NCBI RefSeq assembly: GCF_900104795.1
Contig: NZ_FNTG01000001.1
Coordinates: 744,001 to 808,000 of the forward strand
From: Burkholderia sp. WP9
Lineage (GTDB): Bacteria > Pseudomonadota > Gammaproteobacteria > Burkholderiales > Burkholderiaceae
Length of the DNA stretch: 64,000 nt
Direction: 5' to 3'
Under the pieces are notes generated by a model. That model saw only the letters and a program-made list of their open reading frames with translations. It was not told the DNA's origin and made no database searches. The position numbers and the translations under genes were made by a program. Shown piece after piece: positions 55,019-64,000 of the stretch. Within the stretch, counting starts at the first letter, position 1. Every line of letters starts with the position of its first letter.

Positions 55019-55437
55019 CGGACATTGTTGGGCGTATCGCGCTTGTCGTTGTCGGCGTGATCGCGGTGGTGCTGGCGATCGCATGCACGGTGGAGTTTTT
55101 CGAGTTGCGCAGCGCGCGCTCGGACTTCGCTACGGCACTGCAGAAGGCGCAGGCGGACGATCAGTCGATCGGCACGCTTCGATCGCAGCTCGCGACGTCG
55201 CAGGCAGATCTCGCACAAGCGGCCTCCGGCGTGCAGGCGTGCTCGGCCTCGGTGACGCAGGCTGCCTCCGAGGCGTTCGCCGTTCGGGCGGCGGCAGCAG
55301 CGGCACAGGCGAAGGCTGCGACACAGGCGCAGTCATACCAGCGTCAGATCGACGCACTTTCTCAACGGATTCAGGATCCATCCAACCAGTCGGAGACATG
55401 CGATGCGGCATTCAATCGTTTGCGCGGCGCTCTGTAG
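55015..55437 (+). CDS. Inner-membrane spanin (Rz-like, 140 aa)
   Basis: One N-terminal transmembrane segment (IALVVVGVIAVVLAIACTVEFF, residues 8-29) is followed by a long periplasmic coiled coil rich in Gln and Ala. That is the Rz layout. It starts in ATGA overlap with the holin. The outer-membrane partner is encoded in another frame across its 3' end, which is the classic Rz/Rz1 arrangement. Confidence 0.8.
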   Translation: MTDIVGRIALVVVGVIAVVLAIACTVEFFELRSARSDFATALQKAQADDQSIGTLRSQLATSQADLAQAASGVQACSASVTQAASEAFAVRAAAAAAQAKAATQAQSYQRQIDALSQRIQDPSNQSETCDAAFNRLRGAL

Positions 55438-55708
55438 CGCGCTGCTAGTTGTGCCCGGTTGTGGGACGTCGCTGCCGGCACCGATTTCGCCGGTGGTGCA
55501 TACCGAAACCGTACAGGCAGAAATCGAGGTGCCAGTGCCGTGCATTGACTCGGTGCCGGATGCGCCTCGCTTCCTGCCTGATAGCGAGTTGCTCGCACCG
55601 CCCAATGGCTCGGCTGTCGATAGGGTGTGGCGGGATCATCTGCAGCGCAAGCAATGGGAGGGGCAGCTTGAGGCGCTGCTGGTCGCGTGTGTGGGCGCGA
55701 AGAAATGA
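55403..55708 (+). CDS. Outer-membrane spanin lipoprotein (Rz1-like, 101 aa)
   Basis: The ATG at 55403 lies inside the Rz gene in another frame and follows GGAG (spacing seven). Signal peptide MRHSIVCAALCSALLVVPGC, with the lipobox VPGC and Cys 20 as the lipidated residue. A Pro-rich mature chain follows (LPAPISP, VPVPCIDSVPDAP). It spans the periplasm with Rz to disrupt the outer membrane. It is longer than lambda Rz1, so it extends 271 bases beyond the Rz stop. Confidence 0.82.
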   Translation: MRHSIVCAALCSALLVVPGCGTSLPAPISPVVHTETVQAEIEVPVPCIDSVPDAPRFLPDSELLAPPNGSAVDRVWRDHLQRKQWEGQLEALLVACVGAKK

Positions 55709-55715
55709 AAAAACA

Positions 55716-55740
55716 GCCTGCCGGCGGACCACCGGCAGGC
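55716..55740 (-). terminator. Hairpin after Rz1 (T-run on the minus strand)
   Basis: GCCTGCCGG-N7-CCGGCAGGC. The A6 run precedes it on the plus strand, so as a terminator it would act mainly on the minus strand. It may also end lysis transcription weakly. Confidence 0.55.
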
Positions 55741-56213
55741 CTAAGGCATTTGAGGGATGGAGTTCGCCACCCAAGTCTCCCTCAAACGGTCCGAGGTGAG
55801 CAAGTGTAGGGCCATGGCAGAACGTCCAGAACAGGAACTGCGGGACAGGACAAACTATTGGCGGAAGAGATCAACAAAAAAATGGCCCGTCCTGATGGAC
55901 GAGCCGAAGCATCCGGGGATCAACCGTCTGCTCGACGATTCTATTTGGTACGGTGCGCCTGCAAAAAATGACCTAAACGAGAATCAAAGATCTTTGATGC
56001 AGATCAAAGATTGGAATTGCATTTTATGCATTCCGAATAGAAAGTCACTTTGAATGTGCCTCCTGGCACGGGAAAAGACAGGGCGACCGGGGGCATGTTG
56101 ACGCATGTCCCCGGTCGCCTTTCCACTGAATCAGCCAGTGAATTAGCCAAGGCCCTGACACCTACCGGTAGGCGGGCCGAATTCTAACTGAAAAAGAAAA
56201 GGCGATTCCACAT
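55741..56213. other. Gap between the lysis cassette and the methylase
   Basis: 473 bp. A frame at 55757-56053 exists on the plus strand, but it has no convincing ribosome binding site or family. A GGCGACCGGGGGCATG...CATGTCCCCGGTCGCC hairpin (56089-56119) is a perfect dyad and could be a terminator or operator. Confidence 0.5.
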
Positions 56214-57005
56214 ATGGCAACTCCCATCGTTCCCTGGATCGGCGGCAAGCGTCGGCTTGCAGACCATCTCATTCCGCGTTTCCCGAAACACGAGTGTTAT
56301 GTCGAAGTTTTCGCGGGCGGAGCAGCGCTGTACTTTCTTCGGCCGCCGGCGGCGGTCGAGGTGATCAACGATATCAACGGAGACCTCATCAATCTGTATC
56401 GGGTCGTGCAGCACCACCTCGAGGAGTTTGTGCGCCAGTTCAAATGGGCGCTTACGAGCCGGCAGGTTTTCAAATGGCTGCAGGACACGGTCCCGGAATC
56501 GCTCACCGATATCCAGCGAGCGGCGCGCTTCTATTACCTGCAGCACAACTGTTTTGGTGCAAAAGTCGAGGGGCAATCGTTCGGGACGGCAACCACGACA
56601 CCGCCCGGCCTGAATCTACTGCGGCTCGAGGAGACCCTATCGGCCGCGCATCTCCGGCTTTCCAATACGTTCGTCGAGCACTTGGACTGGAAGACGTGCA
56701 TAGACCGATACGATCGGCCACATACGCTGTTTTATCTGGATCCGCCGTACTGGGAGACGGAAGGCTACGGCGTTCCGTTTGCCTATGAAGAGTACGTGGC
56801 CATGGCGGCCCGGTTGCGCTCTTTGAAGGGCAGGGCGATCGTTAGCCTGAATGATCATCGGGCAATTCGTGAGGCCTTTGACGGCTTCCACATTGAGGCG
56901 GTGGACATCAAGTACACCGTGGGCGGTGGCGGAAGAGAAGCGGCCCGTAAGGAGGTGATTATTTTCAGTTGGGACGAGCTTGCTGAACCCGCCGGCCTTT
57001 TTTGA
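56214..57005 (+). CDS. Phage DNA adenine methylase (Dam/D12 class, 263 aa)
   Basis: Motif order of D12-class N6-adenine methyltransferases: PWIGGKRRLADHLIPRFP (motif X), VEVFAGGAALYF (motif I, SAM), INDINGDLINLYRVVQHH, and catalytic FYLDPPYWETEGYG (DPPY, about residue 173). It has no matching endonuclease nearby, so it is an orphan methylase, as is usual near prophage ends. It probably masks phage DNA from host restriction. Confidence 0.9.
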   Translation: MATPIVPWIGGKRRLADHLIPRFPKHECYVEVFAGGAALYFLRPPAAVEVINDINGDLINLYRVVQHHLEEFVRQFKWALTSRQVFKWLQDTVPESLTDIQRAARFYYLQHNCFGAKVEGQSFGTATTTPPGLNLLRLEETLSAAHLRLSNTFVEHLDWKTCIDRYDRPHTLFYLDPPYWETEGYGVPFAYEEYVAMAARLRSLKGRAIVSLNDHRAIREAFDGFHIEAVDIKYTVGGGGREAARKEVIIFSWDELAEPAGLF

Positions 57006-57332
57006 GCCTTCTCGCGACTCCGAAAAAAAGCAGCCCAAAGTGAGTCGGGCTGCCTTAGATTCGGTCTCGTTACGCACGCCGATCTGCAGTTGCTTGATGT
57101 GATTCTTAGCCCCGATGAGTAGACGCAGAGGTCGGGACACTCTTTGCTGCGTAAGGCCTCTGGACGTTCGGCCGCACCCGTCACGCATGATGGGTGTGGC
57201 GATCTTAAACCACGTCGCCTTAGGGCGAACTTGTGCCACTCCGATGATTTGACCTGCATCAACGCCCAAGTCTCCCTGAAGACTAACGTTTTAGTGTCCT
57301 CCATTCTCGAAGGACTCGAAACAGGAGTTGTT
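57006..57332. other. Boundary between prophage and flank
   Basis: Contains a hairpin GCAGCCC-N10-GGGCTGC (57030-57053) with seven A before it, which reads as a terminator on the minus strand. No gene is seen. The right prophage attachment site could lie here, but no copy of the left-side repeats was found. Confidence 0.5.
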
Positions 57333-57989
57333 ATGAAGACAGATCTTGAACTCCGCCAAGATGTGGAGAGACAACTGGCGTGGGATCCGCAAGTCGACCA
57401 CAGTAAGATCGCAGTGCTTGCCAAGAATGGTGTGGTAACGCTCACCGGCGAGGTGCCAACCTACTTTGACAAATGGGAAGCAGTTAAGGATGCCAAGCGT
57501 ATTTTGGGCGTCACGGGCATTGCGGAAAATCTGGAAGTGACCCTAAGCGGCGCAAAGCCCGATGACACCGATTTGACGGAAAAGGTGTTGAACTCTCTCA
57601 GGTGGCACGTTGCCATTCCAAAGGACAAGATAAGGCCCATCGTCAGCAATGGCTGGGTAACCCTCGAGGGTACAGTGCAGTGGCACTATCAGAAGGAGGC
57701 TGCGGCCGCAGCTGTTCGATATTTGCATGGCGTCAAAGGGGTCACCGATTCTATCGTCGTCAAAAACCTCGCGGACGCAAAGAATGTCAGCGACATGATA
57801 GTCGAATCGCTCATGCGCAACGCTCGTATCGACGCAAGCCATATTTCCGTGAAAATGCGTGAACACACCGCGACGCTGGAGGGGACCGTTAGATCTGTGG
57901 CCGAACGAGACGAGGCGGAAGCGGCGGCTTGGTCTGCTCCGAGCGTGAACGCGGTCGAAAACCATCTATCAGTGAGCTACCGTGCATGA
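57333..57989 (+). CDS. Triple BON-domain protein, OsmY-like (218 aa)
   Basis: The ATG at 57333 follows CAGGAG. Three BON modules are visible: DLELRQDVERQLAWDP to EVTL (about residues 4-72), DLTEKVLNSLRWHVAIPKDKI to IVVKN (about 78-145), and KNVSDMIVESLMRNARIDASHI to VEN (about 148-213), each with the G-V-L-G-V or G-V-T-L-EGTV turn. There is no signal peptide in this start, so it is probably cytoplasmic, unlike OsmY. BON proteins bind membranes or phospholipids and are usually stress-linked. Confidence 0.85.
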   Translation: MKTDLELRQDVERQLAWDPQVDHSKIAVLAKNGVVTLTGEVPTYFDKWEAVKDAKRILGVTGIAENLEVTLSGAKPDDTDLTEKVLNSLRWHVAIPKDKIRPIVSNGWVTLEGTVQWHYQKEAAAAAVRYLHGVKGVTDSIVVKNLADAKNVSDMIVESLMRNARIDASHISVKMREHTATLEGTVRSVAERDEAEAAAWSAPSVNAVENHLSVSYRA

Positions 57990-58495
57990 TTGGAGGACAT
58001 TGCGCGGTAGAAACCGCCGCCGTTGTCAATGCAGATGCCCCGCTGGCAACGGCACTCGCCAACCGATCGGCGAGGAGACAAGGCAGAAGCGAGAAGACTA
58101 ATGCCGAGGTTCTTCGATAGAACCTCGATTTCTTATTTCAGGCAGCAAAGACCCGAGTGAATCAGAGAAAGGCTATAGATGTGCACGCCAAACGGCTGAG
58201 CATGGCAGCCTCTCACGCTACACCGAACCCGAAACACTCAAGGATGTGTGATGGAATCGACTATCACGTGATGATTCTCTGCCACATTGGTAGAAGAACC
58301 GCTCCAGCCATCGGATCGTCTACGCCCCCCCCAGTGATGCAGCAGCACCTCCTCGCCGCCAGATAAGCCCATACGTGACGGCCCACGCCATGGCCCTCGC
58401 TTGTAATTTCCTGAAGAATCGCTCTCGACTCGCCTCGGACCACCATGTTCTGCGCTTGTGTGGCTGGCTTACGGGTAGAAGCAAGCATTCGGCTT
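57990..58495. other. Gap without recognisable gene
   Basis: 506 bp between a plus-strand and a minus-strand gene. No credible coding frame was seen; a short CCCCCCCC-containing stretch near 58325 is the only notable feature. Confidence 0.4.
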
Positions 58496-58939
58496 CTATG
58501 GGGTAGCGCGCTCTACGGGAATCGGCTTGGCAGCTAGCGCCATCGCCACGGCCTCGACCAGATTGGCTCCACTGAATGGTTTTCGGAGATAGGCTACGGC
58601 GCCTGACGCGAGAGCTTTCTCTCGAACGGCGGGATTGACTTGCGCGGTGATGAAGATTTGGGGTACGCGACTCGGGGTAAGGCGACCCATCAGTTCCAGG
58701 CCGTTGATTCCCGGCATCAGAAAGTCCAACACTACACATGCGGGCCGGTACGAGGCTGTCGACGCAAGCCTGCCCAGAAATTCCTCGCCACTGGAAAACG
58801 TCTCCGGCTCCATCCCGATGACACGCAGCAAACACTTAATGGCGCGGCCAGTTGACTCGTCATCGTCAACTATAGCGACGATTTGGCTGAGTTGACCATA
58901 TAACGATGAGTCCGCATCCAGTGAGGAGACCTTGCGCAA
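58496..58939 (-). CDS. Single-domain response regulator (147 aa)
   Basis: Receiver domain (CheY/FixJ type): IVAIVDDDES (acidic pocket, about residues 20-28), VVLDFLMPGINGLEL (phospho-acceptor Asp, about 72), FITA (Thr, about 98) and YLRKPF (Lys, about 118). No DNA-binding output domain follows, so it works through partner proteins, like other stand-alone receivers. No histidine kinase gene lies next to it in the window. Confidence 0.9.
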   Translation of the reverse strand: MRKVSSLDADSSLYGQLSQIVAIVDDDESTGRAIKCLLRVIGMEPETFSSGEEFLGRLASTASYRPACVVLDFLMPGINGLELMGRLTPSRVPQIFITAQVNPAVREKALASGAVAYLRKPFSGANLVEAVAMALAAKPIPVERATP

Positions 58940-59398
58940 CTTCAGCCTAGCAGGGAATCGTGCGATGTGCTATGGGACCTTGGTCTGACAGCAGCGCGAC
59001 ATTGAGAGTGCGTGGTGCTATGTCGACGAAAACCTACCGGCTCAAGCTCACTGATGAGCGGACAGACACAAATTTTCTTTGAACGGCTGCGGCTGTAGAC
59101 GACCTCTTGCCGTCGTTCGGCCAATAGCAACTCGACGGCAACTTGCAAAGCACAACGGCCATTCGCCCGATCACAGGGGCCTGCAGCTCATCTACCTAAA
59201 CAATCGCTGGAAGGACCCCGAGTCTGGGACGTGAGTACGTCCGCTGCCAAGGAAGTCGATGCTCCGTCTCGCCCGTCGGTCGCTGGCAAGGACTTGGTGG
59301 GCATCCGCGTACAACTTGATCCGGAAATACTTCAGGTTGCCGGGTACCGGCGTGCGAAGGGAAGTCAGCGCTCCGTGGGCCGAGTACCCCACGGAGAA
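58940..59398. other. Gap without recognisable gene
   Basis: 459 bp, upstream of the response regulator and downstream of the BON gene on the same strand. It probably holds the promoter of the response regulator. Nothing else recognised. Confidence 0.4.
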
Positions 59399-59755
59399 TC
59401 ACTGTCCCGTTTCTTTCAATGTCAGCGCATTTTTCACCGACGTGACGCCAGGAACAGTTTTCGCGATTTCGGTCGCCTTGTCGATATGACTGGCGTCGGT
59501 GACTGAACCCGCGAGGGTCACTGCACCGCCTTTTGCAATGATGTTGATTCTGGAAGTGGCGACGCCGCCCTTCGAGAGAGCGCGAAGCACTTTTTTGCTT
59601 AGTGCGCGATTCGCCTGTCTAGCGGCTTTTGCACTTCCCTCGGCCGCCGGCGCTGTCGATGTAGCGGCTGATTCAGTGGTCTGGGGCCACGCATTGATCG
59701 ATGCGGCCACGATTAATGCGGCGCTAACAAACTTAAGTGTATAGGTGAGTTTCAT
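59399..59755 (-). CDS. Periplasmic BON-domain protein (118 aa)
   Basis: The ATG at 59755 follows GGAGCG. The signal peptide MKLTYTLKFVSAALIVAASINAW is followed by a Thr/Ala-rich linker (about residues 24-48) and one BON domain: KVLRALSKGGVATSRINIIAKGGAVTLAGSV, then ATEIAKTVPGVTSVKNALTL. It is presumably periplasmic and stress-related. It lies near the cytoplasmic triple-BON gene but in the other direction. Confidence 0.88.
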   Translation of the reverse strand: MKLTYTLKFVSAALIVAASINAWPQTTESAATSTAPAAEGSAKAARQANRALSKKVLRALSKGGVATSRINIIAKGGAVTLAGSVTDASHIDKATEIAKTVPGVTSVKNALTLKETGQ

Positions 59756-60632
59756 TTCTCGCTCCAGTTGTCAAAGGCCGCACAAATCCAATAGGGGATC
59801 GCGGGTTTGACGCGGTGAAAGCTCATTGTCGGCGTGAACCCGGGTGACTCGTTGATTCATGTCAATCTGGTTCCAGGTTATCCACCCAATGTCCGTGCCA
59901 CCGCGTTCGCCGCCGCGTCCAATGTATTAATGTCTTCAAGACCGGTGCAACGATCCGAAGGCTTCCAGGGTCACTGGTCTTTACCGACAAACGCTGATCG
60001 AATGTAGCGCACATCACATCAAGAAATTCTCCGGCGCGCGGGCGGATGAAAACGTGGATAACACCGTCGCGAAGCCAAGCCCGCGCTATCCGCGCAGGCT
60101 TCAAACATGAAAAGTTTTATCGCTCGCCCGTGAGCGCGATGATCGGGCAATGCCTGCAAATGGCGACGACGCAACGTTCGTCTGTGCCAATCGGACGGCC
60201 GCTTGCCGTTGGGGAGCCGACATCAAAATGCCCGAGAGGCGGGACGGCCGAATGTCCATTGCTAGCCGGAGACGGTCCGATGCAGATCTCGATCTCTGAT
60301 CCCAGCAGGTAAGCGAAGGCATAAACAGTCCTGTTTCCGCCGTTTAACCTACCACGGCTCCGGCGGCAGTTTCCAAGGGATGATGTTGAAAAATGCGTGA
60401 CCGTACGTATCGGCTGGTTTTCATGGGACGTTCGACTTTCTAATGAGGCCTGCGAGCAGCTTATAGGCCCAGCTGAGAAGGTCGATTTTTTTGCCGGGGC
60501 AAAAACGCGTCCCACGACTTTTTCGACACGATCGAGGCACAACGGCCATTCGAGGGACATATTGTCTCGCAGGCCCCCAGCTTCCGGCGGCGTCTAACTA
60601 CTCACTCTAGAGGCGGATCCAACCTCGGAATC
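59756..60632. other. Gap without confident gene
   Basis: 877 bp. Two minus-strand frames (59862-60104 and 60117-60560) are open, but neither has a clear ribosome binding site or recognised motif. The second has protein-like stretches (VYAFAYLLGSEIEICIG) and could be a decayed gene. Confidence 0.4.
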
Positions 60633-62186
60633 CTAGGCAGCATCGACACGAAATACTGAGACAGTAGTCTCCAGCTGTCCCGCCTGCTCTTTGAGCGATA
60701 GCGCCGCCGCTGATGCCTGCTCGACCAGCGCCGCGTTCTGCTGGGTTACCTGATCCATTTGCGCAACCGCTTGATTAACCTGTTCGATACCCTTTGACTG
60801 TTCTTCGGACGCGGCGGCAATTTCGCCGATCAGGTCGCTGACTTTTCGCACAGAAGTCAGGATTTCCGCCATCGTCCGAGTTGCGCGATCCGCCTGCTGC
60901 GCGCCGGTTTCGACTCGGCTCAGCGAATCCGTAATGAGCGCCTTGATCTCCCTAGACGCCGTGGCGCTGCGTTGGGCCAGAGAGCGCACTTCGCTGGCGA
61001 CCACCGCGAACCCGCGGCCCTGCTCGCCTGCGCGTGCCGCTTCGACGGCCGCATTCAGCGACAGGATATTGGTCTGAAACGCAATCCCTTCGATTACGCC
61101 GGTGATCTCGGCAATCTTGCCGGAAGAGTCGGACAGACCCCGCATCGTCTGCACGACTTCCTGCGTCGCCTGATTGCCCTGTTCGGTCAGCATTGCCGTA
61201 CTGCTCACCACCTGGTTGACCTGCTTCGCGTTGTCGGCGTTCTGGCGAACCGTCGAAGTCAGCTCTTCCATGGACGAGGCGGTTTCCTCCAGCGACGCGG
61301 CCTGTTCTTCGGTCCGTTGCGACAGGTCCATGTTGCCAGCCGAAATTTCATGTGCGGCGGTATCGATCGACCGCGAGCCCTCTCGCACGACACCGATTGT
61401 CTGAACCAGCTTGCTTTGCATCGCCTGCAGGCCGGCCATCAGCTGCCCCATCTCGTCCCCCGAGTGGACCTCGACCAGCGTGGTCAGGTCGCCGTCGGCA
61501 ATTGCCCTGAAGTGGACAAGTGCTTGGGCTAGCGGCGTGCCGATTGCCCGCTGCAGCGACCACCATGCGAGCGCCGCCGCACCAAGCGTTACCAGACTAC
61601 CGGCGATGGCTATACCAACGAACCAGTGGAAGCGTGCTTGCGCGGCATCAAACGTCGCCCGCGCGGCCGTGACTTGAATCTGCTCGAGCGAATCCATGCC
61701 GTCAGACACATCGATAAACAACGACGGCGGTACATGCAGCCAGACTTCGAGGATCTTCGCCGCATCATGAGTGGCAATGGCGCTGAACATCGGCTCCAGG
61801 CCATTTGCGACGAATGCATCGAACTTCGTATTCGCGTCGGTCGCACGGTGTGCTTCATCGGGGCTGGAAAACGGCAGCGTGCGATACGTGCCCCACGCCG
61901 TCTTCGATGCGGTGAGCAGATCACGGGCGGTCTGCGTTTCCTTGGGCACATCTGGACTGGCCGGATCAAGCGCGATGCGATACAGCCATAGACGGGTTCT
62001 CGAGAGTGCTACGTTTGCCTGACCGAGAGCCTCTGAAGATGCCAGCCGGCTCGAATACAGCTCCTTCACATCGTTGTTGCCAATTGCCACGCCAACGACA
62101 CCGATGATGCCACCGACGACCAGCAGCATTCCAAGAAAACCCATCGCCAACGCTAGGCGGGCACGAATGCTTAAATTTTTGATCAT
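60633..62186 (-). CDS. Methyl-accepting chemotaxis protein (517 aa)
   Basis: TM1 ([22 protein letters not shown], residues 11-32) is followed by a four-helix-bundle (Tar-like) periplasmic domain (about 35-185), TM2 ([22 protein letters not shown]), a HAMP domain (about 215-268) and the cytoplasmic signalling domain, whose tip [30 protein letters not shown] (about 375-405) is the strongly conserved CheA/CheW contact. The C-terminus lacks the NWETF pentapeptide that binds CheR. It senses a small ligand and feeds the chemotaxis kinase; the ligand is unknown. Confidence 0.95.
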   Translation of the reverse strand: MIKNLSIRARLALAMGFLGMLLVVGGIIGVVGVAIGNNDVKELYSSRLASSEALGQANVALSRTRLWLYRIALDPASPDVPKETQTARDLLTASKTAWGTYRTLPFSSPDEAHRATDANTKFDAFVANGLEPMFSAIATHDAAKILEVWLHVPPSLFIDVSDGMDSLEQIQVTAARATFDAAQARFHWFVGIAIAGSLVTLGAAALAWWSLQRAIGTPLAQALVHFRAIADGDLTTLVEVHSGDEMGQLMAGLQAMQSKLVQTIGVVREGSRSIDTAAHEISAGNMDLSQRTEEQAASLEETASSMEELTSTVRQNADNAKQVNQVVSSTAMLTEQGNQATQEVVQTMRGLSDSSGKIAEITGVIEGIAFQTNILSLNAAVEAARAGEQGRGFAVVASEVRSLAQRSATASREIKALITDSLSRVETGAQQADRATRTMAEILTSVRKVSDLIGEIAAASEEQSKGIEQVNQAVAQMDQVTQQNAALVEQASAAALSLKEQAGQLETTVSVFRVDAA

Positions 62187-63030
62187 GGTGATAGAAGGTG
62201 TGAATGTGGCGTGGATGCATGCGATGTGTGGACGTCAAGCTAATAGGGTACGGCGTGTGCGAGGTCACTCCCTAGCTAACGGCCAAAAGCCGTTCAAATT
62301 AATGCAGAATTAGCAACAGATGTTTCCCGAGATCGTAGGTTATGGTTTGGGCTGCATGGTGATAAAGGTCGCCGCGGCACTGCCAAGACGAAGGCCGCCA
62401 AACGGCTCCAACGGCAAGCAACCATTTGGCCAATGTCTAAGCCAGTGGGAGATTTAGGCTCCGGGAGGAGTATGCGCGCCGCGAGTATGTCAATCAAACG
62501 TCCGTATTCTGAAGGCGGATTCAACCGGCCGACTTCTGGTGGAGGCGAATGACTTTTCGTGCCCGCACCCGGTCCCTCGCACGCCTTGATCCTTCGTGGA
62601 TCAAGGCGCGTATGTGAAAGGCAGAAGCCGACCCATTGCAGTCCCCTAACGCTGACTTACCTCCAAGGCAGCTTTTGAGGAACATCGGCCACTCACGATT
62701 TACCGCGCGAAGTCGCGCGGCATACGGTCGTCTGTTGAACAACATAGACGCCGATGTCCAGGCTGTATGCACTGGCGTGTCAGAGACAGATGCAGGCCGG
62801 TGTGTGCATGCCGAGCGCGGCGCGCAGCTTTGTGCGTCAGGCAATCGACGCGCACCGTGGCACCTTCGCTGGCTGGAAAGACGCGCGCAGGCGCGCCTAC
62901 GGGGGCGTGTGTGTGCGCGCGGGCGTGGGCGGCGTAAGTGGCCGCAAGTAGGCGTAGCAAAATTGGGCGGCTGTGTTACAAATCCCGCCCCTTAGATCAG
63001 AAAAGCCAACGACCAACGACTACTTGTCAA
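62187..63030. other. Gap without recognisable gene
   Basis: 844 bp between the chemoreceptor and the PIN-like gene. It contains GC-rich, repeat-like stretches (GTGTGTGCGCGCGGGCGTG near 62908) but no coding frame that I trust. It probably includes the MCP promoter near 62190-62300. Confidence 0.4.
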
Positions 63031-64000
63031 TTACTTGGACTTAGCACTACCGTTGAGCGTCAATCCGTTGAGACCTGCGCTGACCGCAGCCCCCGGACGC
63101 GCCCGCAGTTCGTCCAGCCGATCACGCATTTTTCGTTGAATCACGTATTCAGGGAAATCGCTATTACTTTCTCGAATCTGCTGCAATGCCGCGATCAGAT
63201 CGGGGGGAAGGTCCACATAGCTCGCAAATTCCATCATTACAGGTAAGTGACGCCCTTCATTTTTCTCCCGCGAAGGCCCAAACCGTAGATACGTCAGCAG
63301 GAAGTCTGGGCTCATAACTGGCGAGTGCTTCGGATAATCCGCTACGTCCTTTGCGATCTTGCGAAGTACCTGAAAAGCTTCCGAGTCGAAAGTGAGCCAC
63401 CAGTAGGGATAGCCAATCGCTGTATCAGAGGGGGCGCTCTTTCGGCGTGCTAGCACGCCGACAAAGTTCTCAACGTCATGTCGAGCCAAGCGTTGGATTG
63501 CAAGGTGGTCAAATGCTTCGTCATCGCGTGAGCGTCGGTCTTCATGAACTCGATTCCAGAATTCGGTAACTTCATCGCGTAACTCGTCGCTAACCGCCTT
63601 GCAAGCGTCCTCCAGATTTGCAACAACTATTGAATGGACATTTGCCAAATAGTCCTTCAGGTCTCTGTGCTGATCTACTTCGCCGACAAACTTTTCAGTC
63701 CAATTTCTAAAGCCGCCTAAGCGCCGGCCTTGGAGTAGGTATGATTGCACTAGATACGGGCGGTTTCCGCGCCATTGTTGCCCCCCGTTGCTTTCAGAGA
63801 TCGAAACGTAAGTCGTGCAGCGATTGATGTGACGCTCCACCTCTTCAATCACTCCATCAGTCACGAAGAATTTGGTACCCGCGCTCTTCGCCGCGTTCAA
63901 CACGTTAGTTACGCTTCTGAACTCGGGCTCTTGAAGCGACTCTCCAATTAGCGGCAATACAATTGAGGTATCCAGCCAAATTGAACCGCCAACGAAAAAC
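63031..64000 (-). CDS. PIN-like domain protein (5' partial)
   Basis: The frame is open to the right edge. At the edge it reads GGSIWLDTSIVLPLIGE, a PIN-type first strand with its catalytic Asp; the TTG that gives a start at 63957 is therefore internal. Further acidic residues lie in FFVTDGVIEEVERHINR and in DDEAFDHLAIQ (about 170), consistent with PIN-like nucleases. The C-terminus is a helix-rich extension (~130 residues). The protein is longer than VapC-type toxins, which suggests a member of the large PIN-like (for example DUF4935-like) families linked to defence; this is inferred. Confidence 0.55.
   Translation of the reverse strand, partial: FFVGGSIWLDTSIVLPLIGESLQEPEFRSVTNVLNAAKSAGTKFFVTDGVIEEVERHINRCTTYVSISESNGGQQWRGNRPYLVQSYLLQGRRLGGFRNWTEKFVGEVDQHRDLKDYLANVHSIVVANLEDACKAVSDELRDEVTEFWNRVHEDRRSRDDEAFDHLAIQRLARHDVENFVGVLARRKSAPSDTAIGYPYWWLTFDSEAFQVLRKIAKDVADYPKHSPVMSPDFLLTYLRFGPSREKNEGRHLPVMMEFASYVDLPPDLIAALQQIRESNSDFPEYVIQRKMRDRLDELRARPGAAVSAGLNGLTLNGSAKSK

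Noticed and set aside
55757..56053. A 98-codon frame after the lysis cassette
   Set aside because: No clear ribosome binding site; it crosses hairpin DNA. Left as unexplained gap.
57144..57332. N-terminal extension of the triple-BON protein
   Set aside because: CAGGAG before ATG 57333 and the start of the BON domain right there favour the short form; the extension is not protein-like.

Overview
The window is GC-rich DNA of a betaproteobacterium, most likely in the Burkholderia/Paraburkholderia/Caballeronia group. The evidence is codon use and protein style (IS66 and IS21 elements, OsmY-like BON proteins, a Tar-type chemoreceptor, a LexA-type CTGT-N8-ACAG box). Almost all of it is accessory DNA, either a genomic island or part of a large plasmid. 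It divides into four blocks.

(1) 1-30.4 kb is a defence island. It starts inside an SNF2 helicase fused to an Mrr-type nuclease domain. Next come a replication-relaxation-like protein, a duplicated cassette with one intact and one broken gene, an unrecognised 514-aa protein, a GIY-YIG-like protein, a small HTH gene coupled to a 50-aa Cys-rich protein, a WYL regulator followed by a cyclic-phosphate-processing receiver protein, an accessory exonuclease VII pair whose large subunit carries a DUF5710-type domain, a SIR2-HerA pair, a four-gene type I restriction operon with a DUF262/DUF1524 gene between hsdS and hsdR, and a 1258-aa nuclease-STAND protein resembling Avs immune sensors.

(2) 30.4-39.4 kb is the backbone of a plasmid-like replicon. 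It holds a KfrA-N-like protein, small membrane proteins, a TrfA-like initiator, a tandem array of 12-bp iterons, a second array of degenerate repeats with alternating 34/25-bp spacing, and several small genes. Some of these genes share a GGTGTATTTAGCC/ATATAAAAC upstream module and a CTCTCTCAAA leader, and one sits behind a near-perfect SOS box. A tail-tube-like protein and a decayed T4-type lysozyme in the same block suggest that the replicon was a phage-plasmid or has absorbed phage genes.

(3) 39.4-57.0 kb is a deleted prophage. It has a tyrosine integrase facing a compact minus-strand operon of small regulatory genes. A 2828-bp IS66 with an 8-bp target duplication and an IS21 element without one replace the phage middle. 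Beyond them are a 5'-truncated tail-tip protein, a beta-helix tailspike, a complete lysis cassette (lysozyme, membrane proteins/holin, Rz and overlapping Rz1) and an orphan Dam-type methylase.

(4) 57.0-64.0 kb looks more like ordinary genome: two BON-domain proteins, a single-domain response regulator, a methyl-accepting chemotaxis protein, and a PIN-like protein cut by the window edge.

No rRNA, tRNA or CRISPR array was seen. Functions are read from motifs by eye; no database search was possible.
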